Origin: Streptomyces beijiangensis
GTDB lineage: Bacteria; Actinomycetota; Actinomycetes; Streptomycetales; Streptomycetaceae
Assembly: GCF_017315755.1 (NCBI RefSeq)
Contig: NZ_JAFLRJ010000251.1
Span: 1-34,594 of the forward strand
DNA: 34,594 nt
Reading direction: 5' to 3'
The notes under the pieces were generated by a model. The model saw nothing but the letters and a program-made list of their open reading frames with translations, was not told where the DNA came from and did not search any database. Of the stretch, positions 17,201-24,120 are shown piece after piece. A program made the position numbers and the translations under genes. Every line of letters starts with the position of its first letter. The stretch's first letter is position 1.

Positions 17201-18456
17201 CGCTCCGCCTCGCGGGCCGTCTCGATCTCCGAGGCGTACAGGCTCTGTGAGTCCTGCGCGACGAGCATCTCGATGCGTACGGCCTTGCCCCGTACGTCAC
17301 CCGCCCGCTCCCAGTCCTCCGGCGTGCCCTGGCCGACGTCCACGAGCTCCGTGGTCAGCGGCTTGGCCGGCGGGTTCGCGGAGATCATCCCGCGGTACGT
17401 CTGGATCTTCTCGCCGCCCTGGTAGGCGGCGCCGGGTATGCGCAGTCCGCTGACGGACGCGCCGACCGCGACGACGCCGTCGGCCGCGGCGGGGGAGCCG
17501 ACCGTACCGCTGCCGGGACCCTCGTTGCCTGCCGACGCGACGACCACGACTCCCGCCTTGGTGGCGGCGGTTGCTGCCTGACCCAGGGGGTCGCTGCCGT
17601 CGCCGTAACCGCCCAGGCTCATGTTGATGACATCGGCGCGGTGCGGATTGGCCGGATCGATCGCGGCCTCGATCCCGGCGATGATGTCGGAGGTGTTGCC
17701 CTCGCCGTTGGCGTCCATGACCTTGTACGCGAGGAGTTGGGCCCCCGGCGCGACGCCGGTGACGCCGCCCGCCTCGGCGGCGCTGCCCGCGATGATCCCC
17801 GACACATGCGTGCCATGGCCGTTGTCGTCCATCGGGTCCGCGTCGCCGTTGACGAAGTCGTACCCGCCGACGACCTTGTGGCCCGCGCCGAATCCGCCGC
17901 CCAGGTCGGGGTGGCTGTAGTCGATCCCGCTGTCGAGGACCGCGACGGTGACGCCCTTCCCGTTGGCCTTCTGGCCCGAAGGGTCCTTGCGCTTCCACAC
18001 CTCGGGGGCGCCGATGAGCGGCACGCTCTCGTCGGTCTGTACCTTCATCTTCGTGTCGGGGACGACGCTCGCGACCCCCGGCAGCGCCCGCAGCCCGGCG
18101 ATCTCGGAGGCCTTCACCGTCACCGCCACCGCATTCAGCAACAGGGAGAGCCGGCGCGGCGACCCGGCGCGCACCCCGGCGTCCTTCGCCCGGTCCAGGA
18201 ACGCCGACTGCCGTACGGACACGGCCTTGCGGTCCGCGGAGACCTCACCTGCGTCTGCCGTCCGCATGGCCCCCCGGCCTGCGGCAGCGGCAGCGCCGTC
18301 GAGGGTGACGATCACCCGCTGTTCCGGATCCTGCTGCGACACGGAGGAGGCGGACGGGGGAGCGGCGGCAAGGAGCCCGCCGAGAACGGACGCGGTGACC
18401 GAGGCGGTCAGCGCGCGCCGTGCTCCGCGGCGGTGGGATCTTCGAGAAGTAGCCAT
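14242..18456 (-). CDS. Secreted S8 subtilase fused to a BNR/Asp-box repeat region
   Basis: The product is 1404 residues from ATG 18456, the first codon of a twin-Arg-rich signal peptide (MATSRRSHRRGARRALTASV). A propeptide follows (residues ~45-140). The S8 catalytic triad is intact: D175 (VAVLDSGIDYSHPDLG), H214 (DDNGHGTHVSG), S548 (YYRMSGTSMAAPHVAGA), with oxyanion N311 (SAGNEGP). A PA-like insert lies at about 370-480. After an Ig/Fn-like segment (~610-840) there are about ten Asp-box repeats of the S/TxDxGxxW type (for example TEDAGRTW, STDGGDHW, SHDGGKTW, STDGGRSW), predicting one or two beta-propellers. It is far longer than typical subtilases. The propeller may bind a polymer or the cell surface. 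I see no ribosome binding site. It diverges from a regulator gene 91 bases away. The frame is open 39 codons upstream, but those lack signal-peptide character. Confidence 0.92.
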   Translation of the reverse strand: MATSRRSHRRGARRALTASVTASVLGGLLAAAPPSASSVSQQDPEQRVIVTLDGAAAAAGRGAMRTADAGEVSADRKAVSVRQSAFLDRAKDAGVRAGSPRRLSLLLNAVAVTVKASEIAGLRALPGVASVVPDTKMKVQTDESVPLIGAPEVWKRKDPSGQKANGKGVTVAVLDSGIDYSHPDLGGGFGAGHKVVGGYDFVNGDADPMDDNGHGTHVSGIIAGSAAEAGGVTGVAPGAQLLAYKVMDANGEGNTSDIIAGIEAAIDPANPHRADVINMSLGGYGDGSDPLGQAATAATKAGVVVVASAGNEGPGSGTVGSPAAADGVVAVGASVSGLRIPGAAYQGGEKIQTYRGMISANPPAKPLTTELVDVGQGTPEDWERAGDVRGKAVRIEMLVAQDSQSLYASEIETAREAERRGAVAILGGQSGGGGPVFAAPQSDSESTVPLAPQTTVNESGDSLRMDSEVMLGVDSTQFAELGQKLAAGKVQITLTGTDVTDKIASFSSRGPDLNWNLKPDLVAPGYDIRSTVPKSVYAPGYYRMSGTSMAAPHVAGAAALLRQLHPGEAPAKVTSELVGSTKKVPDYGTTTVGSGRLDIPAAADAADGGITTTPATLSYGLADLAKHTVGGSKKLTVHNSGSRARTVSLKVSGEATVSPRTLRVPAGGSATATVTVRADRPADEEEITGTVTVTPEHGDALRVPYLLVVRQLFVQAGPDPSDGKSTAVVFTPAPLAKPPVLTVTPPHGKSFTVATKLISGTVYRAEITGRGEGAHLVSASAQTSDGKTLISNRDGFDVTPVDSRGSRWQPVGPYESTGAVATAPSAPGHAVLTESDRIGPWSTDDNGATWSQNNRLPLTDVNGKAYTVVDPKNANRWWYAANSASSIPRTSSILRTEDAGRTWETLNTPDSYISNFIGDPNSNTLIAQTDAGLLLSTDGGDHWNTQTTGVPGDEIYDMAIGGDSLYFASGRTVWKRDGVASGTLGEAKQVYATKGGKVAVTIAADSDVVAVYEVGTGVVGSHDGGKTWSTLDAHGYGGTGLTVTGGEMYVSYGDETRVGRDHGRTWSTIPGVNSSSVASDFDRWADGSLTVSATSAGLYRTSGSGTDYQRIGVQGGTVNSLAVSGNSLLAAGDVGTHRAQLPVSGADWGNTGGEGTIGSTTGLLQASPKDSKIVWRVTNDAFGSFHVERSGDAGVTWEEKGVSAGQVFALAVHPADPERVYVSYGNQESSGLYSTTDGGAHWKNLRQDTYFTAVSGDPKNANRLWLGTPDGLYRSDNGGVDITKVADGGVNTIEFAGSRMLTGGDTIKVSTDGGKTFRTGDTGSLPVRVSDLLQVGSTLYAATTSVWETALPRGGRGVLRSTDGGRSWHNVSTGLQNTNATSLAAAGGWLYVGTVQGGVHRMKL

Positions 18457-18511
18457 GAACAGATGTACTAATCGGGGGAAGGGGTTCCGGACAACGATTT
18501 GGGCTGGCCCA

Positions 18512-18541
18512 TTGCTGCCGCTGGCACCGACCGGCCAAGAT
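18512..18541 (+). promoter_or_regulatory. Candidate promoter for a leaderless regulator transcript
   Basis: TTGCTG (18512-18517) and CAAGAT (18536-18541) are separated by 18 bases, and CAAGAT ends 6 bases before the ATG at 18548. This would put transcription start at the ATG, in line with the missing ribosome binding site. The -10 match is weak. It lies in the 91-base divergent gap shared with the subtilase gene. Confidence 0.3.
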
Positions 18542-18547
18542 CCGTTC

Positions 18548-19513
18548 ATGTCCCAGCTCACTGCCGCAGGCATCGATCCGTTCGACGAGAGCGTCTACCG
18601 CGCGATACTCGTCCGCCGCACCGCGGCCCCCGCCGACCTGGCCGACGACCTCGGCTGCTCGGTCGAGCGTGCGGCCCGCGCACTCGACAGACTCAGGGAG
18701 AACGGCCTGGTCGGGCGGTTGTCGGGCCAGCGGAGGAGGTACGCGGCGATCGAACCGGGCGCCGCCGTCGACGCCCTCGTGCGCTCCCGTACGGACGAGC
18801 TCGACGGGGTGCGCTCGGCCGCCGGCGAGCTGTCGCGGCTCTTCACCGCGGCCCGGCAGGGCGACTCCGAGCAGATCGAAGTCGTGCACGGCAGTGAGGC
18901 GTTGGGCCGCTGGTTCGTGACACTGCAGCAGGAGGCGCGCGACGAGGTCATCACCCTGGACCGGCCGCCGTACGCGCTCACCACCTCCAACCCGGTCGAG
19001 GCGACGGCCCTCTCCCGAGGGGTGCGCTACCGGGCGGTGTACGCCCCCGAGGCGCTGGAGTGGCCTGGCGTCCTGGGCGATATCCGGGAGCTCGTCGCGC
19101 ACGGCGAGGTGGCACGCGTCCTGCCCGGCCTTCGTATCAAACTCGCCATCGCCGATCGGAGGCTGGCACTGATGCCGCTCTCCCTCGACTTCGCCGCGGC
19201 GGACGAGGTGCGCGCCGCGGTCATCCGTCCCTCGGCCCTGCTCGACGGCCTCATCGACTACTGGGAGCTGTGCTGGCGCGAGGCCACCCCGCTGGGCGCA
19301 CCCGCCGACGACCCGCTCGACGAGGAGGACCGCCAGATGCTCACCCTGCTGGTCAGCGGTCTCAAGGACGAGGCGATCGCACGCCAGTTGGGCTGGTCGG
19401 TCCGTACGATGCGCCGCCGTATCAGCCGCCTCCACGGCGAGCTGGGCGCCGCGAACCGCTTCCAGGCGGGCGTGATCGCGGCGCGCCGCGGCTTGATCGG
19501 CGATGCTCCGTAA
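18548..19513 (+). CDS. TrmB-like / LuxR-type transcriptional regulator
   Basis: The product is 321 residues with two DNA-binding-type domains. Residues ~10-65 form a TrmB/MarR-like winged helix (VYRAILVRRTAAPADLADDL, then VERAARALDRLRENGLVGRL). The middle (~85-250) resembles the PLD-like effector segment found with TrmB domains. Residues ~255-315 form a GerE/LuxR HTH (DRQMLTLLVSGLKDEAIARQ, then WSVRTMRRRISRL). ATG 18548 is used; no ribosome binding site is visible. It is divergent from the subtilase gene and may control it. Such TrmB+LuxR proteins are frequent in Streptomyces, mostly uncharacterised. It converges on the ABC permease gene with 5 bases between stops. Confidence 0.85.
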   Translation: MSQLTAAGIDPFDESVYRAILVRRTAAPADLADDLGCSVERAARALDRLRENGLVGRLSGQRRRYAAIEPGAAVDALVRSRTDELDGVRSAAGELSRLFTAARQGDSEQIEVVHGSEALGRWFVTLQQEARDEVITLDRPPYALTTSNPVEATALSRGVRYRAVYAPEALEWPGVLGDIRELVAHGEVARVLPGLRIKLAIADRRLALMPLSLDFAAADEVRAAVIRPSALLDGLIDYWELCWREATPLGAPADDPLDEEDRQMLTLLVSGLKDEAIARQLGWSVRTMRRRISRLHGELGAANRFQAGVIAARRGLIGDAP

Positions 19514-19518
19514 CGCTG

Positions 19519-20652
19519 TCAGCCCGTCAGGGGCAGGGCGGCCAGCGCGGCCACGGCCCAGGTCAGCGGCGCGAACACGGCGAGAAGTGCCGCCGCCCGC
19601 AGGGCTGTCGCGGTACGCAGGAGCTGGGCGGGGGCGCCCAGCTTGAGCAGTGCCGTCGTGGTCACCGAGCGGGCCTGCTTCGACTCCAGAGCCGCCATGA
19701 GGAGCGTGGCCACCGCGCAGATCACGACGACGGCCGCGCCCAGGCCCGTCAGCGGGCCGAAGGAGTGCGGCCCCGGGGCGTAGACCGTGGCTGCCGCGAT
19801 CACCCCGGAGGTCACCGCGCAGACCACGCCGAGCGGTCGGCCGATACGGCGGGCCTCGGCCTGCAGCACCCGCCCGGCCAGCAGCCTTACCGCTCCCGGG
19901 CGTACGGACTGGAGCGCACGCCCCGCGGCGTACGTCAGCCCGGGCCCCGCCGTCGCCAGGCCGAACGCCGTCAGGGTCCAGCCCGCCAGGACCCCGAGCG
20001 GGCTGCCGTCGAAGTGCCCGGGGAGCGGGAAGGGCGTACCGGCGGCGGCGCGGCTGGTGTACGACTCCGTCGCCAGGCCGGCCGCGATCAGGGCGATACC
20101 CCAGGGGAGCCCGGTGGGCGCGGTGAGCGGGGCGCCCGAGGCCTTGCGGGGGCGCAGCGTCCAGGCGCTGCCCGCCGCCGCGAGCACGGGGGTGAGGGCG
20201 AGCAGGGTGAGCGCTGCGGCCAGGGGCAGCGGCGCCTCGGACGCGAGGAGCCGGGAGGCGGCCCCGTCGAAGGGGAGGCCGGTGATGTCGCCCCTGAGGT
20301 GGAGGAAGAAGAGCAGGGCGAGGACGCTGCCCAGAGTGCAGGAGACCGCGGTGGAGACCGCCGCCAGGGCGGTCAGCGAGACCGGGCCCAGGCCGGCTGC
20401 GCTGAGTCCGGGGCTGGGGCGGGTGCTCGGGTCCGTACGGGCGACCGAGACCGCGAAGTACACCGTGGCCGCCATGGGGATCAGCGACCAGAGCAGGCGG
20501 AGCAGGGCCTGCGGGGCGTGGGCGGGGTGCGAGGACGCGTAGGTGAGGGTGGTCAGCAGGAGGAATCCGACGCCCGCCGACGCGGCCGCCACCAGCAGGC
20601 GCCGCAGCAGGACCAGGGGGTGGGCGCCGCGGGCTAGACGGAGAGCGAGCAC
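19519..20652 (-). CDS. ABC transporter permease (8-10 TM, unknown substrate)
   Basis: The product is 377 residues, very rich in Ala and Leu, with about 8-10 hydrophobic segments (for example LLRLLWSLIPMAATVYFAVS, ALTLLALTPVLAAAGSAW and GAAVVVICAVATLLMAALES). The spacing of segments and the partner ATPase suggest an FtsX/MacB-like export or cell-envelope ABC permease, but I see no diagnostic motif. GTG 20652 overlaps the end of the ATPase gene by 19 bases, so the pair is surely one operon. Substrate unknown. Confidence 0.75.
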   Translation of the reverse strand: MLALRLARGAHPLVLLRRLLVAAASAGVGFLLLTTLTYASSHPAHAPQALLRLLWSLIPMAATVYFAVSVARTDPSTRPSPGLSAAGLGPVSLTALAAVSTAVSCTLGSVLALLFFLHLRGDITGLPFDGAASRLLASEAPLPLAAALTLLALTPVLAAAGSAWTLRPRKASGAPLTAPTGLPWGIALIAAGLATESYTSRAAAGTPFPLPGHFDGSPLGVLAGWTLTAFGLATAGPGLTYAAGRALQSVRPGAVRLLAGRVLQAEARRIGRPLGVVCAVTSGVIAAATVYAPGPHSFGPLTGLGAAVVVICAVATLLMAALESKQARSVTTTALLKLGAPAQLLRTATALRAAALLAVFAPLTWAVAALAALPLTG

Positions 20653-21362
20653 TCGGGGCTGCCCTCCGTGTCCGGGAGCCTGACCGAGTTGACGCGGCGG
20701 CCGTCGAGGAGCGTGACCGTGCGGTCCGCGAGGGCCGCCACCTCCGGGTCATGCGTGGCGAGCACGACCGTGATGCGGTGCGATCGGGCGGCCGCGGTGA
20801 GCGTGCGCAGGATCTGGGCGCGGTCCGTGCGGTGCAGTGCGGCGGTGGGCTCGTCCGCGAAGAGCACGGTGGGCGAGGTGATCAGCGCCCTCGTGATCGC
20901 GACGCGCTGGCGCTGCGACTGCAGGAGTTCGTGGGGGCGCTTGCGGGCGTACGCACCGATGTCGAGGCGCTCCAGCCACTCCATGGCCGCCTTCTTGGCG
21001 CTGCGGTGGGACGCGCCGGTGAGCAGCAGCGGGAGGGCGGTGTTCTCCCAGGCGTTGAGCTCGGGGACGAGGTGGGGTTCGGGGTCGATCCAGCCGAAGC
21101 GGTCGATGCGCAGACGCTCGCGGGCCAGTGGGTTCATGGTGTGGATCGGGACGCTGTTGAACCACACCTCGCCCTGGGCCGGGGTGAGGTGCCCCGAAAG
21201 GCACTGCAGCAGGGTCGTTTTCCCGCTGCCGCGCGGGCCGACGAGGGCGAGGATCTCGCCGTCGCGGACACCGAGGGAGACACCGCTGAGTGCGGGGGAT
21301 CCGCTGTGCGAGTAGTGCACCGCGCGTGCCCAGAGCACGTCGTTGTCCGGCGGGGGCACCAT
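20634..21362 (-). CDS. ABC transporter ATP-binding protein with aberrant signature
   Basis: The product is 242 residues from ATG 21362, with GAGG 8 bases upstream; a GTG at 21371 is less well placed. Walker A is GPRGSGKTT (residues ~42-50), Walker B is TVLFADEPTA and the H-loop is LATHD. The signature region reads LLQSQRQRVAITRAL where LSGGQ is expected, so the Ser-Gly-Gly of the C-loop is lost. The family resembles LolD/MacB-type ATPases. It overlaps the permease gene. A 14-base palindrome lies in its leader. With a homodimeric ATPase both active sites would carry the altered C-loop. Confidence 0.88.
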   Translation of the reverse strand: MVPPPDNDVLWARAVHYSHSGSPALSGVSLGVRDGEILALVGPRGSGKTTLLQCLSGHLTPAQGEVWFNSVPIHTMNPLARERLRIDRFGWIDPEPHLVPELNAWENTALPLLLTGASHRSAKKAAMEWLERLDIGAYARKRPHELLQSQRQRVAITRALITSPTVLFADEPTAALHRTDRAQILRTLTAAARSHRITVVLATHDPEVAALADRTVTLLDGRRVNSVRLPDTEGSPECSLSV

Positions 21363-21395
21363 GGCGAACACCTCGGTTCAGATCAGTTTTGCGGC

Positions 21396-21409
21396 CCCCC
21401 GTACGGGGG
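21396..21409 (-). promoter_or_regulatory. 14-base perfect palindrome upstream of the ABC operon
   Basis: CCCCCGTACGGGGG lies 34 bases upstream of the ATPase start codon. As DNA it is a possible operator, and as RNA a small hairpin would have only a 4-base loop. GTAC-centred GC palindromes are common in this genome, so chance is possible. Confidence 0.3.
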
Positions 21410-21536
21410 AACGAAAGCGGAGCCGATCGGTCACTGGGCACCGTAAGGACTCCGACCTGGCCGGGCGGGGCAGCCGCGCGGTGGGGCGGCATCCGTTCTC
21501 ACTCGTACGGGCGTACCCCGAGGTGTGGGCGGGGGC

Positions 21537-21962
21537 TCAGAGGCCGAAGACGGCGGGGTCGTCGGCCAGCGCCCGGAAGTACTCGCGCGGATCGGCGACG
21601 AGCTTCCGCGCCTGGAGGTCCAACAGCCCGCCCACGCCGGTCACTTCGGCGGCCACGGTGCCGTCCGTCCTGCGGATCTGCTGCTCGATGCGGAAGGTCT
21701 TGCCCTCGCCCCAGACGAAACGGCAGTCGACCTCGGTCTCGTCACCGGCCCGCAGTTCGCGCAGATAGCGCACGGTCACCTCCAGGGCCACGGGTCCGAT
21801 GCCCTTGTCGAGGAGGTCGGACTGGCGGATACCGCCGTGCTGGAGGTAGGTCCAGCGGGCGTGCTCCGCGTACTGGAGGTAGACCGCCTGGTTGAGGTGG
21901 CCTTGCGAGTCGGTCTCGTAACCGCGGACCGTGATGGGGATGGTGTACGGCTCGGGCGCCAT
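21537..21962 (-). CDS. Acyl-CoA thioesterase (4HBT hot-dog fold)
   Basis: The product is 141 residues from ATG 21962, with ribosome binding site GGAGAAAGG just upstream; the frame is open 23 codons further, but that stretch precedes the ribosome binding site. The active-site helix region YETDSQGHLNQAVYLQYAEH is typical of the 4-hydroxybenzoyl-CoA thioesterase/YbgC family, where the Asp (here in ETDSQGH) is catalytic. It would hydrolyse a short or aromatic acyl-CoA in the cytosol; the substrate is not predictable. It is followed by 174 bases before the ABC ATPase start, so co-transcription is possible. Confidence 0.88.
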   Translation of the reverse strand: MAPEPYTIPITVRGYETDSQGHLNQAVYLQYAEHARWTYLQHGGIRQSDLLDKGIGPVALEVTVRYLRELRAGDETEVDCRFVWGEGKTFRIEQQIRRTDGTVAAEVTGVGGLLDLQARKLVADPREYFRALADDPAVFGL

Positions 21963-22032
21963 GGCGTGCCTTTCTCCGGAGGTGGCTGAGCGCTTGCTCA
22001 TCCCATCCAACCAGGCGGGCGCGCACAGCATT

Positions 22033-22067
22033 CCGCCCCCGGAGCCATGTGCGGCTGCCAGGGGCGG
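22033..22067 (-). terminator. Hairpin after the aminotransferase gene
   Basis: CCGCCCC (22033-22039) pairs with GGGGCGG (22061-22067), with an inner AGCC/GGCT helix. It starts 24 bases past the aminotransferase stop on the minus strand and may end that operon before the thioesterase gene. Confidence 0.5.
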
Positions 22068-22090
22068 AGTTGCGGGGATGGCCGGATCCG

Positions 22091-23452
22091 TTAGATCTTC
22101 GCCCAGGCGTCGGTGAGGACCGTACGCAGGATCGACTCGATCTCGTCGAACGTCGACTGGTCGGAGATCAGCGGCGGCGCGAGCTGGACGACCGGGTCGC
22201 CACGGTCGTCGGCGCGGCAGTACAGACCGTTCTCGTACAGGCCCTTGGAGACGGCGTTGTAGAGGATCCGCTCGGTCTCGTCCTCGTTGAAGGACTCCTT
22301 GGTGACCTTGTCCTTCACCAGCTCGATGCCGTAGAAGAACCCGTTGCCGCGGACGTCGCCGACGATCGGCAGGTCGTGCAGCTTCTCCAGCGTCGAGAGG
22401 AACGCGCTCTCGTTGTCGAGCACGTGCTGGTTGAGGTTCTCGCGCTCGAAGATGTCGAGGTTGGCGAGGCCGACCGCCGCGGAGACCGGGTGGCCGCCGA
22501 AGGTGTAGCCGTGCAGGAAGGTGTTGCCGTCCTTGTAGAAGGGCTCGGCCAGCTTGTCGGAGATGATGCAGGCGCCGATCGGGGAGTAGCCCGAGGTCAT
22601 GCCCTTGGCGCAGGTGATCATGTCCGGCACGTAGTCGAACTTGTCACAGGCGAACATCGTGCCGAGGCGGCCGAAGGCGCAGATGACCTCGTCCGAGACG
22701 AGCAGCACGTTGTACTTGTCGCAGATCTCGCGCACACGCTGGAAGTAGCCGGGCGGGGGCGGGAAGCAGCCGCCCGCGTTCTGGACCGGCTCAAGGAAGA
22801 CCGCGGCGACCGTCTCGGGGCCCTCGAAGAGGATCTCCTGCTCGATCTGGTCGGCGGCCCAGCGGCCGAAGGCCACCGGGTCGTCCGCGTGGATCGTGGC
22901 GCGGTAGATGTTGGTGTTCGGGACCTTGTGCGCGCCGGGGACCAGCGGCTCGAACGGGGCCTTGAGTGCGGGCAGTCCGGTGATGGACAGGGCGCCGGCC
23001 GGGGTGCCGTGGTAGGCCACCGCACGCGAGATGACCTTGTACTTCTGGTGGTTGCCGGTGAGCTTGTGGTACTGCTTCGCCAGCTTCCAGGCGGTCTCGA
23101 CGGCCTCGCCGCCACCGGTGGTGAAGAAGACCTTGTTCAGGTCGCCCGGCGCGTGGTTCGCGAGGCGCTCGGCGAGCTCCACGGCCTTGGGGTGCGCGTA
23201 CGACCAGATCGGGAAGAAGGCCAGCTCCTGCGCCTGCTTGTACGCGGCCTCCGCCAGCTCGTGGCGGCCGTGGCCCGCGTTGACCACGAACAGGCCGGAC
23301 AGACCGTCGAGGTACTTCTTGCCCTTGTCGTCGTAGATGTAGGTGCCCTCGCCACGCACGATGGTGGGAACGGGCGCGTTCTCGTACGACGACATGTCCG
23401 TGAAGTGCATCCACAGGTGGTCGTACGCGGTTCGGCTGAGGTCCTTGCTCAT
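22091..23452 (-). CDS. Class III aminotransferase, probably putrescine/diamine:pyruvate type
   Basis: The product is 453 residues from ATG 23452. It is a PLP fold-type I, class III omega-aminotransferase: VFFTTGGGEAVETAWKLAKQ, D254 in LLVSDEVICAFGRLG and the Schiff-base Lys K283 in ITCAKGMTSGYSPIGA. The N-terminal motif SYAHPKAVELAERLA and overall sequence resemble SpuC/putrescine-pyruvate and beta-alanine-pyruvate aminotransferases. With putrescine it would give 4-aminobutyraldehyde, the substrate of the divergent dehydrogenase. Its start lies 2 bases after the stop of the Lrp/AsnC regulator, so the two form an operon. The homologous S. coelicolor locus has, as I recall, been studied for polyamine use; I cannot check that here. 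Confidence 0.9.
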   Translation of the reverse strand: MSKDLSRTAYDHLWMHFTDMSSYENAPVPTIVRGEGTYIYDDKGKKYLDGLSGLFVVNAGHGRHELAEAAYKQAQELAFFPIWSYAHPKAVELAERLANHAPGDLNKVFFTTGGGEAVETAWKLAKQYHKLTGNHQKYKVISRAVAYHGTPAGALSITGLPALKAPFEPLVPGAHKVPNTNIYRATIHADDPVAFGRWAADQIEQEILFEGPETVAAVFLEPVQNAGGCFPPPPGYFQRVREICDKYNVLLVSDEVICAFGRLGTMFACDKFDYVPDMITCAKGMTSGYSPIGACIISDKLAEPFYKDGNTFLHGYTFGGHPVSAAVGLANLDIFERENLNQHVLDNESAFLSTLEKLHDLPIVGDVRGNGFFYGIELVKDKVTKESFNEDETERILYNAVSKGLYENGLYCRADDRGDPVVQLAPPLISDQSTFDEIESILRTVLTDAWAKI

Positions 23453-23454
23453 GA

Positions 23455-23958
23455 CTATCGGGTGCCCCACTGGTAGGTCTGTTTCTTGAGTTTGAGGTAG
23501 ACGAAGCTCTCGGTCGCACGCACTCCGGGGAGCGCGCGGATCTGCTTGTTGATCACGTCGAGGAGATGGTCGTCGTCCTCACAGACGACCTCCGCCATCA
23601 GGTCGAAGGAGCCCGCGGTCATCACCACGTAATCGACCTCGTCCATGGCGGCCAGCGCGTCGGCGACCGGGTCGAGGTCGCCCTCGACCCTGATGCCGAC
23701 CATGGCCTGGCGCCGGAACCCGACGGTGAGCGGGTCGGTGACGGCGACGATCTGCATGACGCCCTGGTCCTGCAGCTTCTGCACGCGCTGCCGCACTGCC
23801 GCCTCGGAGAGGCCGACGGCCTTGCCGATCGTTGCGTACGGGCGCCTGCCGTCCTGCTGGAGCTGCTCGATGATCGCCAGGGAGACGGCATCGATGGGAG
23901 GGGTGCCGTTCCCGTTTCTGGAATCTGCGCTGCGACTGGCCACGCCCTCACTCTGCAT
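23455..23958 (-). CDS. Lrp/AsnC-family transcriptional regulator
   Basis: The product is 167 residues. An unusual ~22-residue hydrophilic N-terminal lead precedes the AsnC HTH (IDAVSLAIIEQLQQDGRRPY, then IGKAVGLSEAAVRQRVQKLQ), and the RAM/AsnC ligand domain follows (VGIRVEGDLDPVADAL, AGSFDLMAEVVCED). Lrp-type proteins sense amino acids and bind DNA as dimers or octamers. ATG 23958 has no clear ribosome binding site; GTG 23943 is an alternative. It is co-directional with the aminotransferase and divergent from the dehydrogenase, so it probably controls both and itself through the 162-base gap. In S. coelicolor a regulator at this position was, as I recall, named EpuRI. Confidence 0.9.
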   Translation of the reverse strand: MQSEGVASRSADSRNGNGTPPIDAVSLAIIEQLQQDGRRPYATIGKAVGLSEAAVRQRVQKLQDQGVMQIVAVTDPLTVGFRRQAMVGIRVEGDLDPVADALAAMDEVDYVVMTAGSFDLMAEVVCEDDDHLLDVINKQIRALPGVRATESFVYLKLKKQTYQWGTR

Positions 23959-24001
23959 GAGGTCTCATCCGTCCCGCAACCCCAAAGCGATGAAATTCGT
24001 T

Positions 24002-24022
24002 GTTCATGCGCGTTTCAAGAAC
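24002..24022. promoter_or_regulatory. Candidate Lrp/AsnC operator
   Basis: GTTCATG (24002-24008) and CAAGAAC (24016-24022) form an imperfect inverted repeat (6 of 7 positions) with 7 bases between. It sits in the AT-richer middle of the divergent gap between the AsnC-type regulator and the dehydrogenase, a typical operator location. Binding is inferred from position and symmetry only. Confidence 0.35.
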
Positions 24023-24039
24023 TGAATCCGAAGTTCGTG

Positions 24040-24080
24040 GGGGCCAGGTATGTCGAAAGCGTGGCCCCTCCTACTAGGGT
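24040..24080 (+). promoter_or_regulatory. Candidate dehydrogenase promoter with inverted repeat
   Basis: TAGGGT (24075-24080) fits the TAGRRT -10 consensus, and TGTCGA (24051-24056) at 18-base spacing is a weak -35. An inverted repeat, GGGGCCA (24040-24046) and TGGCCCC (24062-24068), brackets the -35. The predicted leader to the GTG at 24121 is about 34 bases. Confidence 0.35.
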
Positions 24081-24120
24081 GGGCATCTCACCCATCGGAC
24101 TTCTGACAGGAGGGGTGGCT

